Source of the DNA: Listeria ivanovii subsp. londoniensis
GTDB lineage: Bacteria > Bacillota > Bacilli > Lactobacillales > Listeriaceae
Direction: 5' to 3'
Assembly (NCBI RefSeq): GCF_000763495.1
Contig: NZ_CP009576.1
Span: 382,001-446,000 of the forward strand
Length of the DNA stretch: 64,000 nt
The position numbers were made by a program, and so were the translations under genes. The first letter of the stretch is position 1. Every line of letters starts with the position of its first letter. Below the pieces are notes generated by a model, which was not told the DNA's origin, ran no database searches, and saw only the letters and a program-made list of their open reading frames with translations. Of the stretch, positions 1 through 9,134 are shown piece by piece.

Positions 1-785
1 CAGCGATCGATGTGGTTTATATTGCAACGCCGCACTCCAATCACTATGAATATATTATGAAAAGTTTGCAAAATGGTAAGCATGTGCTAGCAGAAAAAGC
101 GATTACGGTGAGCAGTGCCGAATTAGATGAAATAAATGCGCTTGCGAAAGAAAAAGGCTTAATTGTTAAAGAAGCGATGACGATTTTTCACATGCCACTT
201 TATAAAAAATTACGAGCAATTGTTGATTCAGGCGAAATTGGTAAATTAAAACTTATCCAAGTCGCATTCGGAAGCGCAAAAGAAAAAGATCCAAGCAACC
301 GTTTTTACAATATGGACTTAGCAGGCGGAGCGCTTCTTGATATTGGGACATACGCATTAAGCTTCGCGCGCTATTTCTTAACGGAAGCACCAGATGAAGT
401 GCTAACAACGATGAAAAAATTCGAAACGGGTGTCGATGAGCAATCTGGTATTTTGCTGAAGAATAGAGAGGAAGAACTCGCAGTCGTGTCGCTTTCTTTC
501 CGAGCAAAAGTGCCAAAACGTGGAATTGTTGCTTGTGAAGAAGGCTTTATCACTGTGGATGAATACCCGCGTGCAAGCCGTGCAACTGTGACTAATACGA
601 CTACAGGAAAAGTGGAAGAAATTGTTGCTGGTGATACGGATAAAGCTTTAGCATACGAAATTACTGCGATGGAAGAAAGTATTTCTACAGGAGAAAATCC
701 AACATCCGAGTTAACGCGTGATGTCATCGCGATTATGACGAATGTTCGAACCAAGTGGGGCATTAAGTTTCCGTTTGAAAAATAA
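1..785 (+). CDS. Gfo/Idh/MocA-family oxidoreductase, 5' end outside window
   Basis: The open frame runs into the left edge, so the N-terminal Rossmann dinucleotide-binding half is mostly missing. The first visible residues (AIDVVYIATPHSNH, then LQNGKHVLAEKA) are the typical end of the NAD(P)-binding domain of this family, where the conserved lysine lies in the EK(A/P) motif. The remainder is the alpha/beta substrate-binding domain, with a GGALLDIGTY motif near residue 105 of the visible part. The in-frame GTG at 12 is internal, not a start. The family acts on sugars, inositols or biliverdin-like substrates with NAD(P); the substrate cannot be told here. The gene converges on the msmX-like gene across a shared terminator. 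Confidence 0.9.
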   Translation, partial: AIDVVYIATPHSNHYEYIMKSLQNGKHVLAEKAITVSSAELDEINALAKEKGLIVKEAMTIFHMPLYKKLRAIVDSGEIGKLKLIQVAFGSAKEKDPSNRFYNMDLAGGALLDIGTYALSFARYFLTEAPDEVLTTMKKFETGVDEQSGILLKNREEELAVVSLSFRAKVPKRGIVACEEGFITVDEYPRASRATVTNTTTGKVEEIVAGDTDKALAYEITAMEESISTGENPTSELTRDVIAIMTNVRTKWGIKFPFEK

Positions 786-790
786 GAAAA

Positions 791-820
791 GCCAGCCGGA
801 AAAATTCCGGCTGGCTTTTT
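791..820. terminator. bidirectional rho-independent terminator
   Basis: A 9-bp GC-rich stem (gccagccgg, 791-799, with ccggctggc, 807-815) has a short A/T loop. A-tracts on the left and T-tracts on the right let it serve both the oxidoreductase and the converging ABC ATPase gene. Confidence 0.9.
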
Positions 821-829
821 ATAAGTATT

Positions 830-1930
830 TTAGTCTGTCAAATTATCTTCTGTTTCTGGATCAAAAAAGTGAGATTTAGACATTTCAAATGCAAGTGTAA
901 GTACTTCATTTGGTTGGTGTTCAGAACGAGCATCAACACGAGCAACGAATTCGTGCGTACCAACACGGCTGTGAAGCATGAATTCAGCACCAGTAAGTTC
1001 GGCAACGATAGTAGTTGCTTTGAACGTATAACCTGGGTTTGCTTCAATTACGATAGGCTCATCATGGATATCTTCAGGACGAATGCCGAAAACGATATCT
1101 TTGCCGTCAAATCCTCTGTCTTTAAGAAGTTTCAATTTACCTTCTGGTACAGCGATAGTGAAATCATCACCGATAAAGTGGGTACCTTCTAAACGACCTT
1201 TGAAGAAGTTCATTGCGGGACTACCAATAAAGCCGGCTACGAACATATTTACTGGATGATCATACACTTGTTTTGGTGAACCAACTTGTTGGATAACACC
1301 ATCTTTCATAATAACGATACGAGTAGCCATTGTCATAGCTTCCGTTTGGTCATGGGTAACGTAAATCATTGTAGTATCTAATTGTTGATGTAGTTTAGTG
1401 ATTTCCGCGCGCATTTGCACACGTAATTTTGCATCTAAGTTGGAAAGTGGTTCATCCATTAAGAATACTTTGGCATCACGAACGATTGCACGTCCTAAAG
1501 CAACACGTTGACGTTGACCACCGGAAAGTGCGCTTGGTTTACGTTTTAAGTACTCTGTTAGACCAAGAATGTTTGCTGCATGTTCTACACGTTCTTTAAT
1601 AGCATCTTTTGGCATTTTACGTAATTTTAAGCCGAAAGCCATGTTATCATATACAGTCATATGTGGGTAAAGTGCATAGTTTTGGAATACCATTGCGATG
1701 TCGCGGTCTTTTGGTGCAACGTTATTCATTACTTTGCCATCAATGGATAATTCCCCTTTAGAAATTTCTTCTAGTCCAGCAATCATACGTAAAGTAGTAG
1801 ATTTACCACAACCAGATGGACCAACGAAAACGATAAATTCTTTGTCGTCGATTTCTAAATTAAAATCAGATACTGCTGTTACTTTGTTATCATATATTTT
1901 ATAAATATGTTCTAGTGATAATTGTGCCAA
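830..1930 (-). CDS. msmX: multiple-sugar ABC transporter ATP-binding protein (MsmX type)
   Basis: Cytoplasmic ATPase that energises carbohydrate ABC importers. The 366 residues contain, in order, Walker A GPSGCGKST (37-45), the Q-loop VFQNY (Q83), the signature LSGGQ (135-139), Walker B FLMDEP (D159, E160) and the H-loop THD (H194). A C-terminal TOBE/OB regulatory region (about 235-366) is typical of the MalK/UgpC/MsmX group. It agrees closely with my memory of B. subtilis MsmX. No permease or binding-protein gene lies beside it, and MsmX-type ATPases are known to serve several sugar permeases encoded elsewhere, so it is probably a shared ATPase. It ends at the bidirectional terminator. Confidence 0.93.
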   Translation of the reverse strand: MAQLSLEHIYKIYDNKVTAVSDFNLEIDDKEFIVFVGPSGCGKSTTLRMIAGLEEISKGELSIDGKVMNNVAPKDRDIAMVFQNYALYPHMTVYDNMAFGLKLRKMPKDAIKERVEHAANILGLTEYLKRKPSALSGGQRQRVALGRAIVRDAKVFLMDEPLSNLDAKLRVQMRAEITKLHQQLDTTMIYVTHDQTEAMTMATRIVIMKDGVIQQVGSPKQVYDHPVNMFVAGFIGSPAMNFFKGRLEGTHFIGDDFTIAVPEGKLKLLKDRGFDGKDIVFGIRPEDIHDEPIVIEANPGYTFKATTIVAELTGAEFMLHSRVGTHEFVARVDARSEHQPNEVLTLAFEMSKSHFFDPETEDNLTD

Positions 1931-2160
1931 CTAACTTCGCCTCTTTCTATTTTTTAACTTGTATTCATTGTATATGAAAACGCTTTACAAAAACTATGGC
2001 AAATTGCACAAAGAAAATTTTCAACTATTGGGCAACATGCCTAACTACCAAAAAAATAAAAAGTTGTAAAGGCGACAAAAGACCTTTTATGTGAAATTTT
2101 TTTCAAGCGTATTAATTCTTTAGCCCCATTTCGTAAAAAGCTCCGGTTATTAATTTAAAA

Positions 2161-2208
2161 AAGCTTCATCTTGTGTTATATTATTAAAGCAGGCACAATA
2201 TATAGTTA
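2161..2208 (+). promoter_or_regulatory. two NrdR-like boxes upstream of nrdDG
   Basis: The downstream box (2193-2208) has the full core CAATATATAG of the NrdR consensus acaCwAtATaTwGtgt. An upstream box (2161-2176) is weaker, about 11 of 16 matches, with an intact TTGTGT half. Their starts are 32 bp apart, close to three helical turns, which is the usual spacing for paired NrdR sites. The promoter would have to overlap this segment. Confidence 0.65.
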
Positions 2209-2221
2209 GTGGGGGATTATC

Positions 2222-4372
2222 ATGTACGTGGAACAACTTAATGAACAAATGGTAATTAAAAGGGACGGTCGTAAAGCAAGTTTTGATTTGATTAAAATTC
2301 GTAATGCGATTGAAGCATCTATGAAAGCAATTAATCTAGAAGACGAATCCTTTTTAGAAGAGGTTTTGCTTGAGGTTGTAAGTGAATTACCTAACAAGGC
2401 AGATATGACCATCGATGAGATCCAGAATAGCGTTGAAAACACTTTAATGAAATCGACGTATCCAGATGTTGCGAGGGCTTACATAGAATATCGCCATGAT
2501 CGTGACCATGAGCGTGAGAACATCACAGACATGCACAAAAGCGTAGAAAAATTACTACAAAAAGACAAAACAGTCGTCAACGAAAATGCCAATAAAGATG
2601 CAACAGTATTTAACACCCAACGAGATTTGACAGCAGGCGCCGTAGCCAAAAGTTATGCCTTAAAATATATGCTGCCAAAACATGTATCTAATGCGCATCT
2701 AAAAGGAGAAATTCATTTTCACGATTTAGATTACAGTCCGTATCACGCAATGACCAACTGCTGCTTAATTGATATCGAAGGCATGTTATCGAAAGGATTT
2801 ACAATTGGTAATGCCAATGTAGAAAGTCCGAAGTCTATCCAAACAGCGACCGCACAAATTGCTCAAATTATCGCCAATGTTGCCAGCTCACAGTATGGTG
2901 GTTGTTCAGTAGATAGGATTGATGAAGTATTATCCGTCTATGCTCGCTTGAATTTTGAAAAACACAAAAAGGATGCAACGGAATGGGTTGTCCCTGAAAA
3001 ACAAGAAGGCTACGCAGAGGAAAAAACGCGCAAAGATATTTATGATGCAATGCAAAGTCTTGAATACGAAATCAACACGTTGTATACAAGTAACGGACAA
3101 ACACCATTTGTTACACTTGGATTTGGTCTTGGGAAAGACTGGTTTGCTCGTGAAATCCAAAAGGCTATCTTAAAAGTTCGAATTGGCGGGGTTGGGAAAG
3201 ACAAACACACAGCGATTTTTCCAAAACTAGTATTTTCGATTCGTCGTGGAACCAACCTGAATGCAGCGGACCCAAACTACGATATTAAACAACTAGCACT
3301 TGAATGCTCCTCTAAACGGATGTATCCAGATGTACTAAATTATGATTCACTCGTTCGTTTAACAGGTGATTTTAAAGTTCCGATGGGTTGTCGTTCGTTC
3401 TTACCTGCTTGGACTAACGAAAACGGAGAACATGTAAATGCTGGAAGAAACAATCTTGGTGTAGTAACACTTAATATTCCACGGATTGCTATCCAAAGTG
3501 GTGGCGATAAAGAACGTTTCTGGGAAATTTTCCATGACCGGATGAAAACAGTCAAAGATGCGCTACTTTTCCGTTTAAACCGTGTGCGCCAAGCTCGTCC
3601 AGAAAATGCACCAATTTTATACAAATATGGCGCATTTGGCAAACGACTACAAGACGGAGAAGAGGTTGATCAACTTTTCAATAAAGAACGTTCAACCATT
3701 TCGATTGGTTACATCGGGCTTTATGAAGCAGCGACTGTATTTTATGGTGGCGAATGGGAAGGGGATAGAGAGGCAAAAAACTTTACATTAGATATCGTCA
3801 AAGAATTAAAAGCTTATGCAGACAACTGGAAAGACGAGTATGGCTATTGGTTTAGTGTTTACTCTACTCCAAGTGAAAGTTTGACAGACCGTTTTAATCG
3901 TTTAGACAAAGAAAAATACGGTGTAATCAAAGACATCACCGACAAAGATTATTATCAAAACTCATTCCATTATGATGTGCGTAAAAAAATTACACCATTT
4001 GAAAAAATTGATTTTGAAAAAGATTATCCAGAATTTTGCTCAGGTGGATTTATTCATTATTGTGAGTATCCGAAAATGGTACACAATACGAAAGCACTAG
4101 AGGCTGTGTGGGATTACTCCTATGACCGCGTAGCTTATCTTGGAACAAATACACCAATCGACAAATGCTATGAATGTGACTTTGAAGGAGAATTTGTACC
4201 GACAGAGGACGGGTTTAAATGTCCAAGTTGTGGAAATACTGATCCTGAAAAAGCAGATGTCGTAAAACGCACATGTGGTTATTTAGGTAATCCAATGAAG
4301 CGTCCAATGGTTCATGGACGCCATGTGGAAATTAGCAATCGAGTAAAACATATGGAGAATTTAGGTGAATAA
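2222..4372 (+). CDS. nrdD: anaerobic ribonucleoside-triphosphate reductase, large subunit
   Basis: Glycyl-radical enzyme that reduces ribonucleoside triphosphates to deoxyribonucleotides without oxygen. The 716 residues begin with an ATP-cone allosteric domain (about 9-100, VIKRDGRKASFD). The C-terminus has a zinc-binding CxxC pair (CYEC ... CPSC, about 650-675) and the glycyl-radical motif RTCGYLG near 683-689, with Gly686 as the probable radical site. The start follows a strong GTGGGGGAT Shine-Dalgarno. The 3' end overlaps nrdG by 8 nt, so the two are translated together. Paired NrdR-like boxes just upstream suggest repression by NrdR when dNTPs are plentiful. Confidence 0.97.
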   Translation: MYVEQLNEQMVIKRDGRKASFDLIKIRNAIEASMKAINLEDESFLEEVLLEVVSELPNKADMTIDEIQNSVENTLMKSTYPDVARAYIEYRHDRDHERENITDMHKSVEKLLQKDKTVVNENANKDATVFNTQRDLTAGAVAKSYALKYMLPKHVSNAHLKGEIHFHDLDYSPYHAMTNCCLIDIEGMLSKGFTIGNANVESPKSIQTATAQIAQIIANVASSQYGGCSVDRIDEVLSVYARLNFEKHKKDATEWVVPEKQEGYAEEKTRKDIYDAMQSLEYEINTLYTSNGQTPFVTLGFGLGKDWFAREIQKAILKVRIGGVGKDKHTAIFPKLVFSIRRGTNLNAADPNYDIKQLALECSSKRMYPDVLNYDSLVRLTGDFKVPMGCRSFLPAWTNENGEHVNAGRNNLGVVTLNIPRIAIQSGGDKERFWEIFHDRMKTVKDALLFRLNRVRQARPENAPILYKYGAFGKRLQDGEEVDQLFNKERSTISIGYIGLYEAATVFYGGEWEGDREAKNFTLDIVKELKAYADNWKDEYGYWFSVYSTPSESLTDRFNRLDKEKYGVIKDITDKDYYQNSFHYDVRKKITPFEKIDFEKDYPEFCSGGFIHYCEYPKMVHNTKALEAVWDYSYDRVAYLGTNTPIDKCYECDFEGEFVPTEDGFKCPSCGNTDPEKADVVKRTCGYLGNPMKRPMVHGRHVEISNRVKHMENLGE

Positions 4373-4916
4373 CCCCGAACCGCGCGAATGGAAGTCGACC
4401 GAATTATCCAGAGGGTATATCGCTGACTATAAAGCATTTAACTTTGTGGACGGAGAGGGGGTACGATGCAGTTTGTATGTATCGGGATGCCCTTTCCACT
4501 GCGAGGGTTGCTACAATAAAGCTGCACAATCTTTTAAGTACGGCAAACCTTACACGAAAGAACTAGAAGACGATATTCTGAAAGATATTGGACATGAAAG
4601 TGTTCAAGGTTTAACTCTACTTGGTGGGGAACCGTTCTTAAATACCGCTACATGTCTTTCCGTTGTTAAGCGAATCCGGGCGACATACGGGGATACGAAA
4701 GATATTTGGTCATGGACAGGCTACACTTGGGATGAAATGATGCAAGAAACCCCAGACAAACTAGAATTATTGTCCTTAATAGATGTCTTGGTAGATGGCC
4801 GCTTTGAACAAAAACTATTCGATTCAAACTTAGCATTCCGCGGTTCTAGCAACCAACGAATTATTGATGTACAAAAATCACTTAGCAAACAAGAAGTTAT
4901 ATTATATGAGCTATAA
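4365..4916 (+). CDS. nrdG: anaerobic ribonucleotide reductase activase (radical SAM)
   Basis: Activates NrdD by generating its glycyl radical from S-adenosylmethionine. The radical-SAM cluster motif CPFHCEGC (C42, C46, C49) binds the [4Fe-4S] cluster. A GGE-type motif (LLGGEPF, about 88-94) contacts SAM. The start is GTG at 4365, preceded by GGAG at 4354-4357 and overlapping the nrdD stop. Its 183 residues suit the family. Transcription ends at the hairpin just after the stop codon. Confidence 0.95.
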   Translation: MNNPEPREWKSTELSRGYIADYKAFNFVDGEGVRCSLYVSGCPFHCEGCYNKAAQSFKYGKPYTKELEDDILKDIGHESVQGLTLLGGEPFLNTATCLSVVKRIRATYGDTKDIWSWTGYTWDEMMQETPDKLELLSLIDVLVDGRFEQKLFDSNLAFRGSSNQRIIDVQKSLSKQEVILYEL

Positions 4917-4956
4917 CAAAAGACGTTTTCTAGGCTAACTAGAAAACGTCTTTTGT
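4916..4956. terminator. bidirectional terminator between nrdG and the Crp/Fnr gene
   Basis: An uninterrupted 18-bp inverted repeat (4916-4933 and 4939-4956) has a 5-nt loop. A-rich and T-rich ends lie on either side, suiting both converging genes. Confidence 0.9.
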
Positions 4957-4958
4957 TA

Positions 4959-5633
4959 TCATTGAGTGATAGGGGGTCTTTTTTTCACATAATTATACAA
5001 TTCTTTATTATGAATAACCCAACAATTATCTACTTTCTCGATTTTACCTTGCTCTGTTAAAAGCGCAAGTTGTTTATAAAAACTACTCTTGGAAAGACCG
5101 CTATATGCAGCGACAATTTTTGTCCGTAATTCTTTAGGAAGTTTCACGCTATTTGGCTCCATCAGAGTTCCGTGGAATTTTGCAATATTAGCAAAAGAAA
5201 GCTCTAATTTCCCAGCTGGAATACAATCACTAAGCAGACTTTTAAAAAAAGAATGCCTCGTTAGCTCCTTCATTATGAAAAATTGAAAGCCGAAATTTTC
5301 AGGAAACATGGAAAGGAAATACTCTAAATCTTTAAAGGAAAATTTATAAACCACACATTCTGAAATAGTTTTGAAAGTTAATTTTTGCATATTTTCTTCT
5401 AATAAACTGTAATAATTAACAAATGAGCCTTTACCTAAAATAGTATAAATATTAGGTGAATCTGGACTTAACGATATGGAAACATATCCATCAATAATTA
5501 GATAAACATGTTCTTTGGTAAGCCCTTCTTCTTCAATTAATTGTGTACGGTTAGGAATAGTAATTTTTTCAAAACTAATATTACCTTTTTGAGAGAGTTG
5601 GATGAATTCCAGATAATTAAATAGCGTATTCAT
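4959..5633 (-). CDS. Crp/Fnr-family transcription regulator
   Basis: A 224-residue protein with an N-terminal cyclic-nucleotide-binding-like beta-roll (about 15-125) and a C-terminal winged helix around GLSKSSFYKQL. It belongs to the Crp/Fnr superfamily that includes PrfA of Listeria. The start is placed at the ATG complementing 5631-5633 because AAGGAGCCC sits at ideal distance upstream; a longer frame starting at 5681 lacks such a site. No cysteine cluster for an Fnr-type iron-sulfur centre is visible, so the signal sensed is unknown. It stands alone between nrdDG and the methionine locus, and its targets cannot be inferred. Confidence 0.85.
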   Translation of the reverse strand: MNTLFNYLEFIQLSQKGNISFEKITIPNRTQLIEEEGLTKEHVYLIIDGYVSISLSPDSPNIYTILGKGSFVNYYSLLEENMQKLTFKTISECVVYKFSFKDLEYFLSMFPENFGFQFFIMKELTRHSFFKSLLSDCIPAGKLELSFANIAKFHGTLMEPNSVKLPKELRTKIVAAYSGLSKSSFYKQLALLTEQGKIEKVDNCWVIHNKELYNYVKKRPPITQ

Positions 5634-5692
5634 TTTGAGGGCTCCTTGCATTTTATTTGTCTTACTAAGAATGTGTAACAAGTTTTCCTTTT

Positions 5693-6472
5693 CTAGTATA
5701 ACTCAGGACGTCTATCTGTGAAAATAGGAATAATGCCTCTAGTTTCAGCGACAAGGCTTAAGTCGATTTCGGCATAGAGATTTTCTTCTCCTTCTCCTGC
5801 TTGAGCAACCACATTTCCAAGTGGATCAATAACAAGTGAGTGACCATTGAAATGATTTTGTGGATCATCACCTATACGGTTTACAGCAACGACAAAAGCT
5901 TGATTTTCAATAGCCCGTGCGATTAATAGCTGTTTCCATTGGGTAATTCGTTCTGCCGGCCACTGAGCAGAAATAAATAATACTTCTGATCCTTCAGAAG
6001 TATGTTTCCGTATCCATTCAGGAAAACGGATGTCATAACATATAAAACCAGCGCAAGAAACATCATTTAGTCTGAATAAATTGGTATCATTACCAGCTTC
6101 TATAAATAAATGCTCATTCATCAGTTGGAATAAGTGAACCTTTTTATAAGAAGATAATAAACCACCATAACGATCAAATGCGTACATCGTATTTGAAAAT
6201 TTACTTCCTTCTGAAATCGCTACTGAACCACCAATGATGGCAATTTGATGTTTTTCAGCTAGGTTTGCTAAAAATTCTTTTGTGCGCTCCCCATTTAAAT
6301 CGGCAAGACCGGATAATTCGTTTAAGGCATAGCCGGTATTCCACATTTCAGGTAAAACTGCAACATCGGCCCCATTTTTTGCTGCTTCGACAATAGCTTT
6401 TTCCATTCGTGCATAATTTGCATCTGGATATTTAAAAGCCACATCCGTTTGACATAATGCCAACTTCCACAT
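5693..6472 (-). CDS. nitrilase-family carbon-nitrogen hydrolase, probable omega-amidase (MtnU-like)
   Basis: A 259-residue cytoplasmic amidase. The Glu-Lys-Cys triad is readable: E42 in LPEMWNTGY, K111 in YKKVHLF and C145 in GFICYDIRFPE. Length and motifs fit the omega-amidase subgroup, which hydrolyses alpha-ketoglutaramate-type products left after transamination. It lies downstream of the methionine ABC transporter genes on the same strand, near an MtnE-like aminotransferase; in B. subtilis MtnU and MtnE act together in methionine salvage. The specific substrate is inferred from context. Confidence 0.85.
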   Translation of the reverse strand: MWKLALCQTDVAFKYPDANYARMEKAIVEAAKNGADVAVLPEMWNTGYALNELSGLADLNGERTKEFLANLAEKHQIAIIGGSVAISEGSKFSNTMYAFDRYGGLLSSYKKVHLFQLMNEHLFIEAGNDTNLFRLNDVSCAGFICYDIRFPEWIRKHTSEGSEVLFISAQWPAERITQWKQLLIARAIENQAFVVAVNRIGDDPQNHFNGHSLVIDPLGNVVAQAGEGEENLYAEIDLSLVAETRGIIPIFTDRRPELY

Positions 6473-6567
6473 GTTCTTTCGCTCCCTTTTCCCCTTTTTC
6501 TTTTAAAATAACATAAGCTTGGTGATAGGTCTATTTTGACCACTTTTCACCAAGCTTAAGTATGGAA

Positions 6568-7230
6568 TTAATCCTTTTTTAGACGTCTTGATAAGAAATT
6601 ACCAAACGATTGTAATGCCTGAACCATAATAATCAATATAATAATGGTTGTGTACATAACGGTAGGTTCGAAGCGTTGGAAGCCATATTGGTAGGCGATT
6701 GTTCCTAGACCGCCAGCACCAACGAGCCCGGCCATTGCTGTTGCGCCAATCAAACCAATCGTAGCGATAGTTAGGCCTAGTACGATACCAGACCGTGCTT
6801 CACGAATAACAACACTCCAGATGATTTTTGGCGTGGAGATTCCCATTGCTTGATATGCTTCGATAACCCCTTTATCTACTTCAAGTAGGGCGGACTCCAT
6901 TAAACGTGCAATATAAGGTGCTGTAAATACAACAAGTGGCATAATCACGCCTTGAATCCCAATAGTAGTTCCAACAACAGCACGTGTTACTGGAATCATT
7001 AAGAATAATAGAATGATAAAAGGTAATGAACGTAAAATATTGATAACCCAGTTCAAAACACTATAGACAACTAGATTTTCAGATTGCCCCCCTTTACGCG
7101 TTAAAATTAAGAATACGCCAAGAGGTAGACCAATAGCTAAGGCAATAACAAGCGTAATCCCAGTCATTGTCAAAGTTTCTAAAAATCCTTGCCAGAGAAT
7201 CGGTCCCCATTCTTCAAAAAATGAACTCAT
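6568..7230 (-). CDS. metI: methionine ABC transporter permease
   Basis: A 220-residue integral membrane subunit of a MetNIQ-type importer, with about five to six hydrophobic segments. The EAA loop (EAYQAMGISTPKIIWSV, about 123-140) contacts the ATPase. It overlaps the upstream metN gene by 4 nt (ATGA), showing translational coupling. With metN and metQ it forms an operon read toward lower coordinates and led by a SAM-I riboswitch, so expression should rise when SAM is scarce. The riboswitch supports methionine as the substrate rather than another amino acid. Confidence 0.93.
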   Translation of the reverse strand: MSSFFEEWGPILWQGFLETLTMTGITLVIALAIGLPLGVFLILTRKGGQSENLVVYSVLNWVINILRSLPFIILLFLMIPVTRAVVGTTIGIQGVIMPLVVFTAPYIARLMESALLEVDKGVIEAYQAMGISTPKIIWSVVIREARSGIVLGLTIATIGLIGATAMAGLVGAGGLGTIAYQYGFQRFEPTVMYTTIIILIIMVQALQSFGNFLSRRLKKD

Positions 7231-8243
7231 AGTAACTCGACCTCCTCAACAACAACACCAGATTCTTTTAAATAAGCAATTGCCTTACTGTATTCTACTT
7301 CGTCCCCTTTTAAATGAACAAGCAGTTTTCCAAGTGTGCCATTTTTTAAATGATCAATTCCGCCAGCTAAAATGCTAGGCAAAACATCAAATTTGCGCGA
7401 AACAAGTGCAAGTGCGGGTTCATCAGCTTCGTCCCCAATAAAATGAAGTGAAACAAGCTTTCCAGTAGCGATATACCGTTCTAATAAATCTTGAGGAATA
7501 TCAAAACTTGCCTCAGAGCCAACAAAACGTTTAGTAGTTGTATGTTTAGCTTTAGTAAATATATCTAGAACAGTCCCTTGTTCAACCAAATGCCCATTTT
7601 CCATAACGGCAACACGGTCACAAATGCGTTGAATTACATCAAGCTCATGTGTAATTAAGAAAATCGTGATGCCTAGTTCAGCGTTAATTTTAAGTAATAG
7701 TTGTAAAATCGCTTCGGTCGTTTCCGGATCAAGTGCACTTGTTGCTTCATCGCTAAGCAAAATTTCTGGCTCATGTGCAAGCGCGCGAGCAATAGCCACA
7801 CGCTGTTTTTGACCGCCAGAAAGTTGGCTTGGATAGTTATTTCTCTTATCCTCTAAGCCAACAATCGATAAATATTTGTTCACACGTGTCTCGATTTCCG
7901 CTTTTGGTACACCTTCCAGTTGGAGCGGTTTAGCAATATTATCATAGACGGTAGCCGTTTTGAGCAGATTATATCCTTGGAAAATCATCCCAATTTTGCG
8001 ACGAGCCACGCGCAGTTCTTTACTTGAAAGGGTAGACAGATTCTTGCCATCAATCAAAACTTGGCCCGCGTCTGGGCGTTCAAGTAGATTGATACAACGA
8101 ACGAGGGTGCTTTTACCAGCGCCACTATAACCAACGACGCCGAAAATTTCTCCTTTTTCGACCTTGATAGATACATTTTTGACGGCTTCTACTGTTTTTC
8201 CATTAACGTTAAATGTCTTTGATACTTGATGTAGTTCAATCAA
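7227..8243 (-). CDS. metN: methionine ABC transporter ATP-binding protein
   Basis: A 338-residue ATPase with Walker A GYSGAGKST (38-46), signature LSGGQ (141-145) and a Walker B followed by a switch histidine. After the ATPase domain comes a C-terminal NIL/ACT-like regulatory domain (about 260-338), which in MetN proteins binds methionine and inhibits transport. It lies between the lipoprotein gene metQ, 14 nt upstream, and metI, which it overlaps. The riboswitch-led operon and the NIL domain together make the methionine assignment firm. Confidence 0.95.
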   Translation of the reverse strand: MIELHQVSKTFNVNGKTVEAVKNVSIKVEKGEIFGVVGYSGAGKSTLVRCINLLERPDAGQVLIDGKNLSTLSSKELRVARRKIGMIFQGYNLLKTATVYDNIAKPLQLEGVPKAEIETRVNKYLSIVGLEDKRNNYPSQLSGGQKQRVAIARALAHEPEILLSDEATSALDPETTEAILQLLLKINAELGITIFLITHELDVIQRICDRVAVMENGHLVEQGTVLDIFTKAKHTTTKRFVGSEASFDIPQDLLERYIATGKLVSLHFIGDEADEPALALVSRKFDVLPSILAGGIDHLKNGTLGKLLVHLKGDEVEYSKAIAYLKESGVVVEEVELL

Positions 8244-8257
8244 ATTAAAACAACTCC

Positions 8258-9079
8258 CTAGAATGCAGGTACTACAGACCCATTAAATTCTTTTTCAATA
8301 AATTCTTTTACATCATCAGAATGGTAATATTTTTCTAATGTTTTTACAACTTCATCGTCTTTGTTTTCAGTACGGACAACAAAGACATTTGGATATGGAT
8401 TGTCTTTCGTTGGTTCATGGTAAATGGCGTCTTTATTAATAGAAAGTCCAGCGCCCATTGCAAAGTTAGTATTGATAGCAGCAGCTGCCACTTCATCCAA
8501 TTGCGCAGGGATTTGAGAAGCTTCTAGTTCAACAATTTCAAGATCTAATGGATTTTCGGCAATATCTTTTTTTGTTGCTTTTTCCTCCACGCCGTCTTTT
8601 AGTTTAATAATACCAGCGTCTTCAAATAATTTTAGACCTCGATATTCGTTACTAGGATCATTTGGAACGGCAATTTTGTCGCCTTTTTTCAGTTCTTTTA
8701 AATCTTTAATGTCGTTGGAGTAAATACCCATTGGGAAGGCAACTGTTTTAAAAGCGACATCTAGTTTGTATCCTTTATCTTTCTTTTGTTGCTCTAAAAA
8801 AGGAATTGTTTGATAGTTGTTAGCATCCAAGTCACCATCATTTAAAGCTGTATTTGGTGTATTATAATCATCAAATGTTTTGATTTTGATTTCTAGTCCA
8901 TCTTTTTTCGCTAATTTTTGAACTTCTTCAGCGATTTGTTGGTGTGGTCCAGCGGTTGTTCCAATCGTTATTTCTTTCGTGCTTAAGGCTTTATCATCGT
9001 TTCCGCCTCCACAAGCTGCTAATCCTAAAACGAGACTTGATGCGAGTAAAATTCCTAACCCTTTTGTTAATTTTTTCAT
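8258..9079 (-). CDS. metQ: methionine-binding lipoprotein
   Basis: A 273-residue NlpA/MetQ-family substrate-binding protein. The N-terminus is a lipoprotein signal (MKKLTKGLGILLASSLVLGL followed by AAC, with the lipidated cysteine near 23). The mature part has the ITIGTTAGPHQQIAEEV start and the EYRGLKLFEDAGII motif common in MetQ proteins. It is anchored outside the membrane and delivers methionine to MetI. As the first gene after the SAM riboswitch it should be the most directly controlled. Confidence 0.95.
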   Translation of the reverse strand: MKKLTKGLGILLASSLVLGLAACGGGNDDKALSTKEITIGTTAGPHQQIAEEVQKLAKKDGLEIKIKTFDDYNTPNTALNDGDLDANNYQTIPFLEQQKKDKGYKLDVAFKTVAFPMGIYSNDIKDLKELKKGDKIAVPNDPSNEYRGLKLFEDAGIIKLKDGVEEKATKKDIAENPLDLEIVELEASQIPAQLDEVAAAAINTNFAMGAGLSINKDAIYHEPTKDNPYPNVFVVRTENKDDEVVKTLEKYYHSDDVKEFIEKEFNGSVVPAF

Positions 9080-9134
9080 CTTTTTTCCTCCCTAGTATGT
9101 TGATGATTTATCCAGATTTATTCATAAAAGCAAT

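Noticed and set aside
1975-1989. Catabolite-responsive element (cre) upstream of the msmX-like gene
   Set aside because: TGAAAACGCTTTACA is one base too long for the cre pattern and fits only with an insertion.
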